A stretch of DNA of 64,000 nt from Clostridium sp. JN-9 (GCF_004103695.1 NZ_CP035280.1:1550001-1614000), one strand, 5' to 3'. Shown: positions 45,732 through 54,393, counted from the first letter of the stretch. Numbers and translations: made by a program. The notes: generated from the sequence alone by a model not told the origin.

Positions 45732-47649
45732 ATATGAGGTAGTGGAAAAGATTGGCGAAGGCGGAATGGCCTTTGTTTACAAGGCAAAGGATACTCTGTT
45801 AAACAGGTTTGTTGCAGTAAAAGTTTTAAAACCGGAATATAGTCAGGATAAAGTTTTTGTAGATAAATTTAAAGGTGAAGCTACTTCAGTTGCCAGTTTA
45901 AATGATAATAATATAGTTAATATTTTTGATGTAGGTTCTCAGGATAGTATTAATTATATAGTTATGGAATATGTTGATGGTAAAACATTGAAACAAATAA
46001 TAAATGACAATCATAGACTAAGCTCCAGCGATGCAGTGAAAATATCAATACAAATAGCAAAGGCATTAGATTGCGCTCATAGAAATAATATTATACATAG
46101 AGATATCAAACCACATAATATTTTAATGACAAATGATGGATTGGTAAAGGTTACTGATTTTGGTATTGCAAAGGCTTCAAATTCTGTTACAATAACAAAT
46201 TCAAACAAGGTAATAGGTTCAGCACACTACTTTTCTCCGGAGCAGGCTAAAGGAAGCTATGTTGATTTTCGAACAGATATATATTCACTAGGAGTTGTTA
46301 TGTATGAAATGGTTACTGGGAAAGTCCCTTTTGATGCTGACAGCCCGGTTTCTATTGCATTAAAACACATTCAGGAGCAAATAGTTGAGCCAAAAGCCAT
46401 AGTTAATGAAATACCAGACAGCTTAAATAAATTAATTTTAAAAGCATTAGAAAAAGAGCCTATTAAAAGATATCAATCCGCACGTGAAATGCTTGTGGAT
46501 TTGCAGAAGATTAATAATAATCAGGACTTAGATATAGAAGTTAATAATTTTGATGAAGATGCTACAAGGGTGTTAGATGCATCTGCAATAAACAATGCCA
46601 TAGGAAAAAACCAAAAGAAAAATCCAAATCAGGATTTACCAGAAGATGGTTATGATGAAGAGGATTATGATGAAGATGATTATGATGAGGAAGATGAACC
46701 GCCTAAATCTTCAAAAAAGAAAAAGAAGATAATTTCAGCAGCTGTTATTTTATTGATTTTAATAATTGGTGTGGTTGCCGGGGTATTGGCAAACAACAAA
46801 TTTGGAGGTGCATCTTCTGATGCAGAAGTACCTAAAATTGTAGGACTTAATAAGGATGAAGCAAAAAAGCAGGTTGAAAGTGCTAAACTTAACTACGTTG
46901 AGGTTGGTACTGAAAAAAGCAGCAAACCAGCTGGAACAGTAACGAGATGTTATCCGGCGGAAGGCACAAAGGTCAAAGTAAATTCAGATGTAAGAGTTTA
47001 TATTAGTTCAGGGGAGACCGCATCCACCATGCCAAATTTAACTGATATGGATTTAGCTTCAGCTAAAGATATAATAAGCAGTAATGGATTAAAGCTTGGG
47101 AATGTTTCTTATCAGTATAGTGATGCAGTAGCAAAGGATAATGTTATAAGTCAGACTCCAAGTGCTGATAGTCCAATTGATTCAAATACAGTTGTAGATT
47201 TAGTTGTAAGTAAAGGCTCTGAGTATAAGAGCACAAAGGTTCCAAATTTAAAAAATACCACATTAGATCAGGCTGGTAATATGCTTGCTAATGCTAATCT
47301 TAAACTGGGAAGTACTTTTGCCGAGAATACTACTGATAAAAGCATGGACGGCAAAATATTTGAACAAAGTGTTGATCCAGATAGTCAGGTAAAAGAAGGA
47401 ACTGTCATTAGCGTAAAGTATTATAAGTATAAGCAGCCTGAGCCTGCTTCTTCAACAACACAGCCTTCAGGCGGCAGCGGCAATGCAGCTGCAGGTTCTC
47501 CTCCAGCTTCACCAGCCAGCAAAGATAACAGTGGCGGAGCATCTGAACCTGGAAAAGACACAAAACCTGCAACACCTGCAGCACCTTCAGGAACACCTGC
47601 AGATAAACCTGCAGGTACTGATACACCTACACCACCTAAACAGCAATAG
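45706..47649 (+). CDS. prkC: Membrane Ser/Thr kinase PrkC with PASTA domains
   Basis: A 647-residue Hanks-type kinase. The kinase domain has GEGGMAFVY, Lys39, HRDIKPHNIL with Asp133, and DFG at 151-153. A juxtamembrane stretch near 314-331 repeats YDEED-like acidic units and is followed by a Lys run. The membrane segment is at about 342-361. Three PASTA domains follow to about residue 575; they bind muropeptides. The last 70 residues are Pro/Ser/Thr/Ala-rich. ATG at 45706 is chosen over the TTG at 45688 because GAGGGAG lies between them. In Bacillus this kinase wakes spores in response to cell-wall fragments. Confidence 0.96.
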   Translation: MIGTLLGNRYEVVEKIGEGGMAFVYKAKDTLLNRFVAVKVLKPEYSQDKVFVDKFKGEATSVASLNDNNIVNIFDVGSQDSINYIVMEYVDGKTLKQIINDNHRLSSSDAVKISIQIAKALDCAHRNNIIHRDIKPHNILMTNDGLVKVTDFGIAKASNSVTITNSNKVIGSAHYFSPEQAKGSYVDFRTDIYSLGVVMYEMVTGKVPFDADSPVSIALKHIQEQIVEPKAIVNEIPDSLNKLILKALEKEPIKRYQSAREMLVDLQKINNNQDLDIEVNNFDEDATRVLDASAINNAIGKNQKKNPNQDLPEDGYDEEDYDEDDYDEEDEPPKSSKKKKKIISAAVILLILIIGVVAGVLANNKFGGASSDAEVPKIVGLNKDEAKKQVESAKLNYVEVGTEKSSKPAGTVTRCYPAEGTKVKVNSDVRVYISSGETASTMPNLTDMDLASAKDIISSNGLKLGNVSYQYSDAVAKDNVISQTPSADSPIDSNTVVDLVVSKGSEYKSTKVPNLKNTTLDQAGNMLANANLKLGSTFAENTTDKSMDGKIFEQSVDPDSQVKEGTVISVKYYKYKQPEPASSTTQPSGGSGNAAAGSPPASPASKDNSGGASEPGKDTKPATPAAPSGTPADKPAGTDTPTPPKQQ

Positions 47650-47684
47650 TAACAGAATTTTCTCAGCATTGATATGGAGGATAT

Positions 47685-48566
47685 ATGATCAAAACATATG
47701 AAGGAATTATTGTTAAGGGCATAAGTGGATTTTACTATGTTAAGACTGACAATGAAATAGTTGAATGTAAGGCAAGGGGTAAGTTTAGATTTAATGAGCT
47801 TACTCCTATGGTTGGAGATAAGGTTACAATTGAATGCATAGATAATAAAGGAACAATAAATAAAATTCACAAAAGAACTACAGAATTAATTAGACCTGCT
47901 GTTTCAAATGTGACTCAGGCAATAGTAGTTTTTGCTGTTAAAAACCCTGATATAAATGAGGAACTTCTAAATAAGTTTTTAATATTTTGTGAAGTAAATA
48001 ATTTAAAAATCAAAGTTTGCTTTAATAAGCTTGATTTAGGATACCATGATGAAGAACAGCAGATTATTAAAATGATTGAAGAAGCAGGATATGATGTATT
48101 ATTTACAAGGGCAAAGGAAAATATAGGTATAGATGAATTAAAATCAAATTTAAAGGGAGAAATTAGTGTGTTCTGTGGTCCATCCGGAGTAGGAAAATCA
48201 ACAATTTTAAACAAAATAGCAGGTAAAGAGCTTATGGAAACCGGCGAAATAAGTGATAAACATAAAAGGGGTAAACACACTACAAGGCACTGTGAATTAA
48301 CTGATATTGGCGGAGGACTCATTGTAGATACACCAGGATTCTCCTCTATTGATATATCACAAATAAATAAGGATAACCTGCAGTATTGTTTCCCTGAATT
48401 TAATGAATATTTGGGAAAGTGCAGGTTTTCATCATGCCAGCATAACAAAGAACCCCAGTGTGCCATTAAAGAAGCTGTGAATAATGGGTCTATTAACAAA
48501 AGAAGATATAATTTTTATTTAAAAGTTTTACAGGAGATAAAAGATAGGGGGAATAAATATGATTAA
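47685..48566 (+). CDS. rsgA: Ribosome small-subunit GTPase RsgA
   Basis: A 293-residue circularly permuted GTPase acting in late 30S assembly. The OB-fold at the N-terminus ([14 protein letters not shown]) is followed by the permuted G motifs [13 protein letters not shown] and DTPG, then a C-terminal zinc domain with [19 protein letters not shown] precedes the ATG. Overlap with rpe is 8 bases, as in the Bacillus order prkC-rsgA-rpe-thiN. Confidence 0.97.
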   Translation: MIKTYEGIIVKGISGFYYVKTDNEIVECKARGKFRFNELTPMVGDKVTIECIDNKGTINKIHKRTTELIRPAVSNVTQAIVVFAVKNPDINEELLNKFLIFCEVNNLKIKVCFNKLDLGYHDEEQQIIKMIEEAGYDVLFTRAKENIGIDELKSNLKGEISVFCGPSGVGKSTILNKIAGKELMETGEISDKHKRGKHTTRHCELTDIGGGLIVDTPGFSSIDISQINKDNLQYCFPEFNEYLGKCRFSSCQHNKEPQCAIKEAVNNGSINKRRYNFYLKVLQEIKDRGNKYD

Positions 48567-49209
48567 AATATCACCTTCAATACTATCATCAGATTTTTCA
48601 AAATTAGGTGAGGAGATTACAAGTTTAAACCATGGAGGGGCAGATTTAATACACATTGATGTTATGGATGGCAATTTTGTGCCTAATATTTCCTTTGGAC
48701 TTCCAGTGATAAAAAGCATACGAAAATATACAAAGCTTCCATTTGATGTACATCTAATGATAGATAATCCTGGAAGATATATTGAGGACTTTGTTAATGG
48801 AGGAGCAGATATAATTACAGTTCATTATGAGGCTGATAAGCATATAGACAGAACTTTGAACTACATTAAAAGTTTAGGAGCAGAAGCAGGAGTTGCTATA
48901 AATCCAGGGACTCCAGTGAGTGCCTTGGAAAATATCATGACAACTGCTGATATGGCATTAATCATGACTGTAAACCCTGGTTTTGGGGGACAAAAGTTTA
49001 TAGATTACAGCTATGATAAAATAAAATCTTTAAAAGAATTAAGCAATAAATACAATAAGCATTTGAAAATAGAGGTTGATGGTGGAATAGGCGAGGACAA
49101 TATTAAAAATGTTGTTGAAGCTGGGGCAGAAATTATAGTAGCCGGCTCTGCAGTATTTAAAAATCATAACATTAAAGAAAATATTAATGCACTGAGAAGT
49201 AAACTATAA
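48559..49209 (+). CDS. rpe: Ribulose-phosphate 3-epimerase
   Basis: A 216-residue TIM-barrel enzyme of the pentose phosphate pathway. It starts [20 protein letters not shown]; the metal-binding residues are in [12 protein letters not shown] and VHLMI, followed by [10 protein letters not shown] and EVDGGI. It interconverts ribulose 5-phosphate and xylulose 5-phosphate. GGGGG lies before the ATG inside the end of rsgA. Its stop shares one base with thiN. Confidence 0.98.
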   Translation: MIKISPSILSSDFSKLGEEITSLNHGGADLIHIDVMDGNFVPNISFGLPVIKSIRKYTKLPFDVHLMIDNPGRYIEDFVNGGADIITVHYEADKHIDRTLNYIKSLGAEAGVAINPGTPVSALENIMTTADMALIMTVNPGFGGQKFIDYSYDKIKSLKELSNKYNKHLKIEVDGGIGEDNIKNVVEAGAEIIVAGSAVFKNHNIKENINALRSKL

Positions 49210-49844
49210 TGAAAGCAGTTATTATATCAGGAGGGAAAGCACCCTCATATGCTCTGCTTAAAAGTGAAATTGAACATAGTGATATTATAATATGTGCTGA
49301 TAGTGGCGCTGACTGTTTATATTTTAATAAAATTATTCCAAATTATCTCATAGGTGATTTTGATTCAATTAATATAAAAGTATTTGAATACTTTAAAAAT
49401 AGCAGCTGCAAAATAATAAAATACCCAAGCAAAAAGGATTTTACAGATACATTTTTAGCTGTTGAAAAAGCAATTCAGCTAAAAGCTACCGATATTATAT
49501 TACTTGGCTGCACTGGCAGCAGAATAGATCATTTTATGGGTAATATTAATATTTTATACTATTGTTTAAATAAAAATATTGAAGCTGTTTTAAAAGATGA
49601 TAATAATAATATATTTCTTAAAAAACATTCATTTATTTTAAGAAATAAGGGTTATAAATATTTTTCTTTACTAGCCTATAATGGTACAGTTTCAGGATTA
49701 ACACTAAATGATGTTAAATATCAGTTAGATAATTATAATCTGACCATTGGGGATTCATTAACCATATCAAATGAATTTATTTCTGAATCTGCAAATATTA
49801 AATTTAATAGTGGTGTCTTAGCTGTAATCCTAAGCAAAGACTGA
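49209..49844 (+). CDS. thiN: Thiamine pyrophosphokinase
   Basis: A 211-residue enzyme that makes thiamine diphosphate from thiamine and ATP. ICADSGADCLYF, IGDFDSI and KKDFTDTFLAVE are the conserved active-site segments, and the C-terminal beta domain contains GTVSGLTLNDVKYQL. The ATG overlaps the rpe stop by one base. It ends at a hairpin before the small membrane gene and spoVM. Confidence 0.95.
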   Translation: MKAVIISGGKAPSYALLKSEIEHSDIIICADSGADCLYFNKIIPNYLIGDFDSINIKVFEYFKNSSCKIIKYPSKKDFTDTFLAVEKAIQLKATDIILLGCTGSRIDHFMGNINILYYCLNKNIEAVLKDDNNNIFLKKHSFILRNKGYKYFSLLAYNGTVSGLTLNDVKYQLDNYNLTIGDSLTISNEFISESANIKFNSGVLAVILSKD

Positions 49845-49879
49845 CAAAAGGCCTTTTATACAAATAGAAGGCCTTTTGT
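49844..49879 (+). terminator. Hairpin after thiN
   Basis: ACAAAAGGCCTT pairs perfectly with AAGGCCTTTTGT. The T-run is within the right arm and no T-run follows, so termination may be partial. Confidence 0.65.
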
Positions 49880-49936
49880 AACACTATAAAATATTCTGCA
49901 TATAATAATATTGAATTAATTTATGGGATAATAATT

Positions 49937-50116
49937 ATGTCAAAATATAAATTTGATTTTTGGAATCGTATAGGTAAGAAGTGTGAGATGGGTTTCATAG
50001 TTGCATCTATTGGTATTGGTATAGTCATTGCTGTTATTATCCCTTTTTGGGGACTTTTATTAGCAGTAGGATTTGCATTGGTTTTTTTAGGGTGGTACTT
50101 GGTGGAGCACAAATAA
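49937..50116 (+). CDS. Small membrane protein of 59 residues directly before spoVM
   Basis: ATG at 49937 opens 59 codons to TAA at 50116. The product MSKYKFDFWNRIGKKCEMGF is a charged start followed by FIVASIGIGIVIAVIIPFWG and LLLAVGFALVFLGWYLV, one or two membrane segments, and ends EHK. The stop lies at the edge of the spoVM ribosome site, so the two are likely cotranscribed. The ribosome site GGGAT is weak. CATATAAT at 49899-49906 fits a SigE -10 element, but I see no matching -35. Function unknown; a mother-cell sporulation role is inferred from position. Confidence 0.6.
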   Translation: MSKYKFDFWNRIGKKCEMGFIVASIGIGIVIAVIIPFWGLLLAVGFALVFLGWYLVEHK

Positions 50117-50128
50117 AGGAGTGATGTT

Positions 50129-50200
50129 ATGAAAATTGTAGCAGTAAAATTACCCAAATTCTTATCTGCTATATTTAAATTGTTTATAAGGAAAAGATAA
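50129..50200 (+). CDS. spoVM: SpoVM, short amphipathic spore-coat anchor
   Basis: A 23-residue peptide MKIVAVKLPKFLSAIFKLF followed by IRKR. It matches the Bacillus SpoVM pattern MKFYTIKLPKFLGG in length, in the KLPKFL core and in Pro9, the residue that sets the helix and curvature sensing. AAAGGAG lies seven bases before the ATG. In Bacillus SpoVM coats the convex outer forespore membrane and recruits SpoIVA (encoded here at 29.2 kb). The order rpe-thiN-spoVM-rpmB is as in Bacillus. It is too short for normal gene finders. Confidence 0.9.
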   Translation: MKIVAVKLPKFLSAIFKLFIRKR

Positions 50201-50223
50201 TATGATTTAAAAAACTATAAAAT

Positions 50224-50254
50224 AAAAAAATGCAATTACAAACTGCATTTTTTT
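50224..50254 (-). terminator. Bidirectional terminator between spoVM and rpmB
   Basis: AAAAAAATGCA pairs with TGCATTTTTTT around a nine-base loop, so it works on both strands and serves both convergent genes. Confidence 0.88.
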
Positions 50255-50266
50255 ACTTTATGAATA

Positions 50267-50458
50267 TTATATAGCACGTTGAACCTTACCTGAACGTAAG
50301 CATCTTGTGCAAACGTGTATAGTTTTTGGTGTCCCTTCAACTATAGCTTTTACCTTCCTAATATTCGGAGCCCAGGTTCTTTTTGATTGACGGTGAGAAT
50401 GGCTATACTGAACACCGGCAATAATTCCCTTTCCGCATACTTCGCATTTTCTTGACAT
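50267..50458 (-). CDS. rpmB: Ribosomal protein L28 (bL28)
   Basis: A 63-residue bL28 on the minus strand. It starts MSRKCEVCGKG and ends CTRCLRSGKVQRAI, keeping both CxxC pairs, so this is the zinc-binding form. SHRQSKRTWAPN is typical. The ATG at 50458 has AGGAGGTG six bases before it; the longer frame has no such signal. Placement on the strand opposite to spoVM is the usual arrangement. Confidence 0.97.
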   Translation of the reverse strand: MSRKCEVCGKGIIAGVQYSHSHRQSKRTWAPNIRKVKAIVEGTPKTIHVCTRCLRSGKVQRAI

Positions 50459-50513
50459 ATTAAACACCTCCTTATAATTGCAAAGGATAGTCTTTACAAT
50501 TCAAACATTAATT

Positions 50514-50543
50514 ATTTTACCACATAAAGAGTATATTACGCAA
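50514..50543 (-). promoter_or_regulatory. rpmB promoter, minus strand
   Basis: TTGCGT (50543-50538) and TAAAAT (50519-50514), 18 bases apart, with TGG directly before the -10 (extended -10). The bases 50544-50665 up to the insertion sequence contain only a CCTAAAA/TTTTAGG plus GGGC/GCCC hairpin pair (50600-50627). Confidence 0.5.
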
Positions 50544-50702
50544 GTGTAATATAGAGATTGATAACAGAAATAGCTTATTTATTTATCAGAAGTTTAGCAC
50601 CTAAAAAAGTTTTAGGGCGCAGCCCGCTGATTTATATTGATTTGCTAGTATTTAATAAAAACATTGTAAAATCCGATTTCTACTGGAAATTATAAAAAAA
50701 AT

Positions 50703-50760
50703 TTGCATAATAAAAGCATCCTTTTTATAATAGTTTTGCACAACACAATAGAAAGGATGC
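50703..50760 (+). promoter_or_regulatory. Transposase promoter inside an RBS-masking inverted repeat
   Basis: TTGCAT (50703-50708) and TATAAT (50726-50731), 17 bases apart, form a near-consensus promoter with an expected start near 50738. GCATCCTTT (50716-50724) is repeated inverted as AAAGGATGC (50752-50760), which is the ribosome site of the transposase gene. Own transcripts lack the left arm; read-through transcripts carry both arms and fold over the ribosome site. Confidence 0.7.
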
Positions 50761-50766
50761 CTTAAG

Positions 50767-52020
50767 ATGAATAAAAGTTATTTAAAACAAATGCTCACCT
50801 ATATTAATAAAGTATACGATATAGGTGAAAAAATCAATACCTTAGAGGATAAAAAGATAAAATCTCTAGTAAAAATTTCAACAATCACCTTTGTAGTTTT
50901 GTTTGGATTTATGCTTCAAATAAGAAGTTTCAACAGGTTAGAGCATTGGCTTAAAAAAGGTAAATTTAAAAAAGTATTACCTAAAAACACTAAAATGATT
51001 CACATTGATGCCGTTAGGCGCTGCTTAAGTGATTTTGATTTGAATGGTTTGAAAAATATTCATGATAGTATAATTAGAACTACGATAAAAAATAAGATAT
51101 TTAGAAATGGTACCATAGATGGCTTAAAGGTAGTTGCTGTAGATGGTGTAGAATTATTTGAAAGTGCTAAAAAATTTTGTGACAAATGTCTTTCACGAAA
51201 GAATAAGGATGGCACTACTCGTCATTTCCACAGATCTGTAGTTTGTACTACCGTAGGTTCGGATCCCCATGTTATTTTAGGACAAGAAATGCTTGAACCT
51301 AAGAAAGATAGTTCGAATAAAGATGAAGGTGAAATCACCGGAGGTATAAGATTAATAAAAAAATTATATCGTAAATATCACCATTTTGCCGATATTATAG
51401 TAGCTGATGCTTTATATTGTAAATCTACTTGGATAAAAGAAGTCCTTTCAATAGGAATGAATGCAGTAGTAAGAGTTAAAGATGAGCGTCTTCTCATTGT
51501 AAAGGATGCATTAGCTCTATTTAAGCGCCGTGAGGCTGATAAGAAATGGATTGTAAAGCAGGGAAGTAAAGACTATACCAAAATTAAAGCTTGGGATGAA
51601 GATAATTTTGAAATATCAGATCCGACTATCAAAGTTAGATTTATAAGGTTTATAGAAGAAATTCATACTGGAGATAAGGTAGAAATTAAAGAAGGCTGGA
51701 TTATAACAACAGACAAATTTGCCTCAGTAGAAACCTTGTGGAAGATAATGCACAAGAGGTGGGATATAGAAAATAATGCCTTTCATCAGCTTAAAACAGA
51801 ATGGCATTTAGATCATTGCTTTCTTCATAGCCCTACGGGCGTAGAGACAGTACTGATGTTTATAATTATAGCGTTTAATCTGATGCAGTTATATTTTTTT
51901 AGATGTATCAGAGGTTTTAGAAAGAAACGGATGCTTCAAATAGATATTATTGAAGATATAAAAGATGAAAGATTTACTATAGATGACAACTGGAATAATC
52001 CAATATTTAAAAAGACTTAA
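50767..52020 (+). CDS. DDE transposase, IS4-like
   Basis: A 417-residue transposase. The three acidic positions probably are Asp in VVAVDGVELF, Asp in IIVADALY and Glu in HKRWDIENNAFHQLK, the last resembling the IS4 Y-R-E-K region with altered spacing. CDKCLSRKN may hold a metal or DNA. The ATG follows AAAGGATG, part of the flanking inverted repeat. The frame is intact with no stop or shift, so it may be functional. Family is judged from motifs only; a related unclassified IS group is possible. Confidence 0.8.
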   Translation: MNKSYLKQMLTYINKVYDIGEKINTLEDKKIKSLVKISTITFVVLFGFMLQIRSFNRLEHWLKKGKFKKVLPKNTKMIHIDAVRRCLSDFDLNGLKNIHDSIIRTTIKNKIFRNGTIDGLKVVAVDGVELFESAKKFCDKCLSRKNKDGTTRHFHRSVVCTTVGSDPHVILGQEMLEPKKDSSNKDEGEITGGIRLIKKLYRKYHHFADIIVADALYCKSTWIKEVLSIGMNAVVRVKDERLLIVKDALALFKRREADKKWIVKQGSKDYTKIKAWDEDNFEISDPTIKVRFIRFIEEIHTGDKVEIKEGWIITTDKFASVETLWKIMHKRWDIENNAFHQLKTEWHLDHCFLHSPTGVETVLMFIIIAFNLMQLYFFRCIRGFRKKRMLQIDIIEDIKDERFTIDDNWNNPIFKKT

Positions 52021-52140
52021 TATAAAAATAAAATTGGAAATCGATTATTAAAATTTCTTAGGGTAAGGGTAATTATAACTATTTTTTCGACATATCGGTC
52101 TGTTGATTTACCAGCCATGTAAGAAAGTACAATAAAATAC

Positions 52141-52173
52141 AATTCCAGTAAAAGTAAATCTTTTACTGGAATT
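52141..52173. repeat. Palindrome at the right end of the insertion sequence
   Basis: AATTCCAGTAAAAG and CTTTTACTGGAATT are perfect inverted copies around TAAAT. One arm resembles the left end of the element (ACTGGAAATT). Between 52021 and 52140 I see no gene; AATCGATT-like sequence at 52038-52046 only loosely mirrors the left end. Confidence 0.65.
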
Positions 52174-52207
52174 TAGATGCGAAATCTCTGTTTATTTATA
52201 TATTTCC

Positions 52208-52236
52208 TTGAATTAATTCTTAATTTAATATAAAAT
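52208..52236 (+). promoter_or_regulatory. Promoter for the asp23-like gene
   Basis: TTGAAT (52208-52213) and TAAAAT (52231-52236), 17 bases apart, lie 120 bases before the start codon. The insertion sequence stops short of it, so expression should be kept. Confidence 0.5.
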
Positions 52237-52356
52237 ATGAAATATAATGTGTTTAAGTAAATGACTTTATTTATGTTTATTATAACATTGAAATTATTGT
52301 TTATAAAAATAATTAGCTTTATTGCTGATTACCTGAGTAGAAGGAGGTTAATATAT

Positions 52357-52707
52357 ATGATAGGAAATATTGTTAATGAAAATGGAACAGTAAATTATTC
52401 TGAAGAAATCATTGCTAACATAGTAGGAGTATCTACAATGGAATGCTATGGCGTAGTTGGTATGGCTTCTAAGAATGCAACAGACGGTTTATGGGAACTA
52501 ATCAAAGGTGGAAGCTTAAGCAAAGGTGTAAAGATTCACTCAAAGGATAATGAATTATTTGTTGAATTATACATTATTGTTGAATATGGAACTAAAATAT
52601 CTGTAATTGCTAATAATATAATTCAAAAGATTAGATATAATGTAGAGAATTACACTGGATTAAAAGTATCCAGTATTACTGTCAATGTACAAGGTGTAAG
52701 GGTTTAG
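52357..52707 (+). CDS. Asp23/Gls24 family protein
   Basis: A 116-residue Asp23/Gls24 (DUF322) protein: EIIANIVGVSTMECYGVVGM, ELFVELYIIVEYGTKISVIA and VSSITVNVQGVRV cover the family pattern. Bacillus YloU is the positional homologue. Members may stabilise the envelope under alkaline or other stress, but their action is not fixed. ATG at 52357 is set by AAGGAGGT; the longer ORF upstream has no ribosome site. It is followed by the DAK gene, as in Bacillus yloU-yloV. Confidence 0.93.
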   Translation: MIGNIVNENGTVNYSEEIIANIVGVSTMECYGVVGMASKNATDGLWELIKGGSLSKGVKIHSKDNELFVELYIIVEYGTKISVIANNIIQKIRYNVENYTGLKVSSITVNVQGVRV

Positions 52708-52721
52708 GGGGTATTGCATAA

Positions 52722-54371
52722 ATGGAACACTTAAAAATTAATGGACAAAGATTTTATAATATGGTGGTAAATGCCAGTAATAAGCTGGAATCAGAGAAGG
52801 ATTATGTAAATTCCTTAAATGTATTTCCTGTTCCTGATGGTGATACTGGAACTAATATGTCAATGACTTTCAGAAGTGCTGTTAGTGAAATACAAAATTT
52901 AAGGGAATTATCTTTAGGAGAAATGTCTAAAAAATTAGCAAAAGGCGCTTTAATGGGAGCAAGAGGTAACAGTGGTGTTATTCTTTCACAAATTCTAAGG
53001 GGAATAGCCAAGGGACTGGAAGGCAAAAATGAAATAAATTCAGAAGAATTTGCAAAGAGCCTTGTTGAAGGAAGAAAATCTGCTTATAAGGCAGTTATGA
53101 GACCAACTGAGGGTACAATACTGACAATCATAAGAGCTGCTGGTGAAAGTGCCGAGAAGAGCACAGAAAAGGATATTACTAAGCTGCTTAATGAAGTATG
53201 TAACTACAGTAAAACAGTTTTAGATAAAACACCTGAAATGCTTCCTGTACTAAAACAAGCTAAAGTTGTAGATGCTGGAGGAATGGGATTATTAATAATT
53301 TTAACAGGAATGTATGAGGCTTTGTTAAATGATCTTGATAATATAACCTTAAAAGAAAGCAAAGCATCAAAAAATGTTTCTGCAGCAAAGAATTTAGGCA
53401 AAACTGATATTAAATTTGGTTATTGCACTGAATTTATTATTTTAAACAGCGTTAATGATATAGAAAGCTTTAAAGAGGATTTGTCCCATTATGGTGACTC
53501 AATGGTAGTAGTTAGTGATGATGATGTTGTAAAAGTTCATATTCACACCAATGATCCAGGTTTGATTTTATCAAAAGTTGTAAAGCTTGGAGAATTAACA
53601 AAAATTAAAATTGAAAATATGAAAGAACAGCACAGACATATTCTTGGTATAGAGGATATGGATGAAAGTGGAAGCAGTACTGCTGAAGAACCTAAAGAAA
53701 TGACTGCTGTAAATAAAGAAAATGCATTTATTTCTGTTGCAGCAGGTGACGGAATAGTTGATATACTGAAAGACTTAGGCATAGATAAAGTTATTGAAGG
53801 CGGTCAAACTATGAACCCAAGTACTCAGGACTTTATAAATGCCATTAATGAAATAAATGCAGAAAATATATATATTCTTCCAAACAATAAAAATATAATA
53901 ATGGCAGCCACACAGGCAGCAGAATTTAGTGATAAGAACGTTATTGTAATTGCATCAAAAACTATTCCTCAGGGAATTACAGCAATTACTGTGTTTAATC
54001 CTGAAATTAGTTCTAAGGAAAATGTGAAAAATATGAATGATGCCATAGGCACTGTAAAGACAGGTTCCATTACCTATGCCGTAAGAGAAAGCGAGACAGA
54101 TAATCTTTCAATAAAAAAGGGTGATATTCTAGGTATAATGGATGGCAAAATTACAAATGTTGGTGATGATGCCTATAGTGTTTGTGAAGAATTAATAAGC
54201 AAAATGGTTGACAATGACAGTGAATTAATTACTATTTTCTATGGGGAAGATTGCGATAAAGAAAAGGTAGATAATATGGTTAATAAACTGGATGAAGAAT
54301 ATTCAGATATTGATTTGCAATGTTATAAAGGCAATCAGCCAATTTACTATTTTATTTTATCAGTTGAATAA
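52722..54371 (+). CDS. fakA: DAK2-domain kinase, FakA-like (YloV)
   Basis: A 549-residue protein. The N-terminal DAK2 (dihydroxyacetone-kinase-like) domain shows VFPVPDGDTGTNMSMTF with the metal-binding Asp cluster and GARGNSGVILSQ; the C-terminal part is the DegV-related region. FakA phosphorylates fatty acids bound by FakB so that they enter phospholipid. Together with DegV-type FakB proteins elsewhere it would serve fatty-acid uptake; no fakB is in this window. It lies 14 bases after the asp23-like gene. Confidence 0.9.
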   Translation: MEHLKINGQRFYNMVVNASNKLESEKDYVNSLNVFPVPDGDTGTNMSMTFRSAVSEIQNLRELSLGEMSKKLAKGALMGARGNSGVILSQILRGIAKGLEGKNEINSEEFAKSLVEGRKSAYKAVMRPTEGTILTIIRAAGESAEKSTEKDITKLLNEVCNYSKTVLDKTPEMLPVLKQAKVVDAGGMGLLIILTGMYEALLNDLDNITLKESKASKNVSAAKNLGKTDIKFGYCTEFIILNSVNDIESFKEDLSHYGDSMVVVSDDDVVKVHIHTNDPGLILSKVVKLGELTKIKIENMKEQHRHILGIEDMDESGSSTAEEPKEMTAVNKENAFISVAAGDGIVDILKDLGIDKVIEGGQTMNPSTQDFINAINEINAENIYILPNNKNIIMAATQAAEFSDKNVIVIASKTIPQGITAITVFNPEISSKENVKNMNDAIGTVKTGSITYAVRESETDNLSIKKGDILGIMDGKITNVGDDAYSVCEELISKMVDNDSELITIFYGEDCDKEKVDNMVNKLDEEYSDIDLQCYKGNQPIYYFILSVE

Positions 54372-54373
54372 AG

Positions 54374-54393
54374 AAGGCCTTAGGGCTTTTTTT
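54374..54393 (+). terminator. Weak terminator before recG
   Basis: AAGGCC and GGGCTT pair with a bulged base, followed by seven Ts. Some read-through into recG is likely. Confidence 0.6.

Larger units (their letters stand above)
50666..52166 (+). mobile_element. Insertion sequence of about 1.5 kb with a DDE transposase
   Basis: A single transposase gene flanked by imperfect terminal repeats. The left end GTAAAATCCGATTTCT and the following ACTGGAAATTATA resembles, inverted, the right end near 52138-52166 (GTAAAAGATTTACTTTT then ACTGGAATTGTA): the six outer and about twelve inner bases agree. No target-site duplication is visible. It sits between rpmB and the asp23-like gene and breaks no gene. 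The ends are tentative. Confidence 0.6.

Noticed and set aside
47421-47870. Minus-strand ORF of 149 codons over the end of prkC
   Set aside because: It arises from the repetitive Pro/Ala codons of the PrkC tail and has no start signal.
49899-49906. SigE -10 element before the small membrane gene and spoVM
   Set aside because: CATATAAT fits but no matching -35 lies 14-15 bases upstream; kept only as a note.
50600-50627. CCTAAAA/TTTTAGG and GGGC/GCCC hairpins left of the insertion sequence as its true end
   Set aside because: No inverted counterpart was found on the right side of the transposase.
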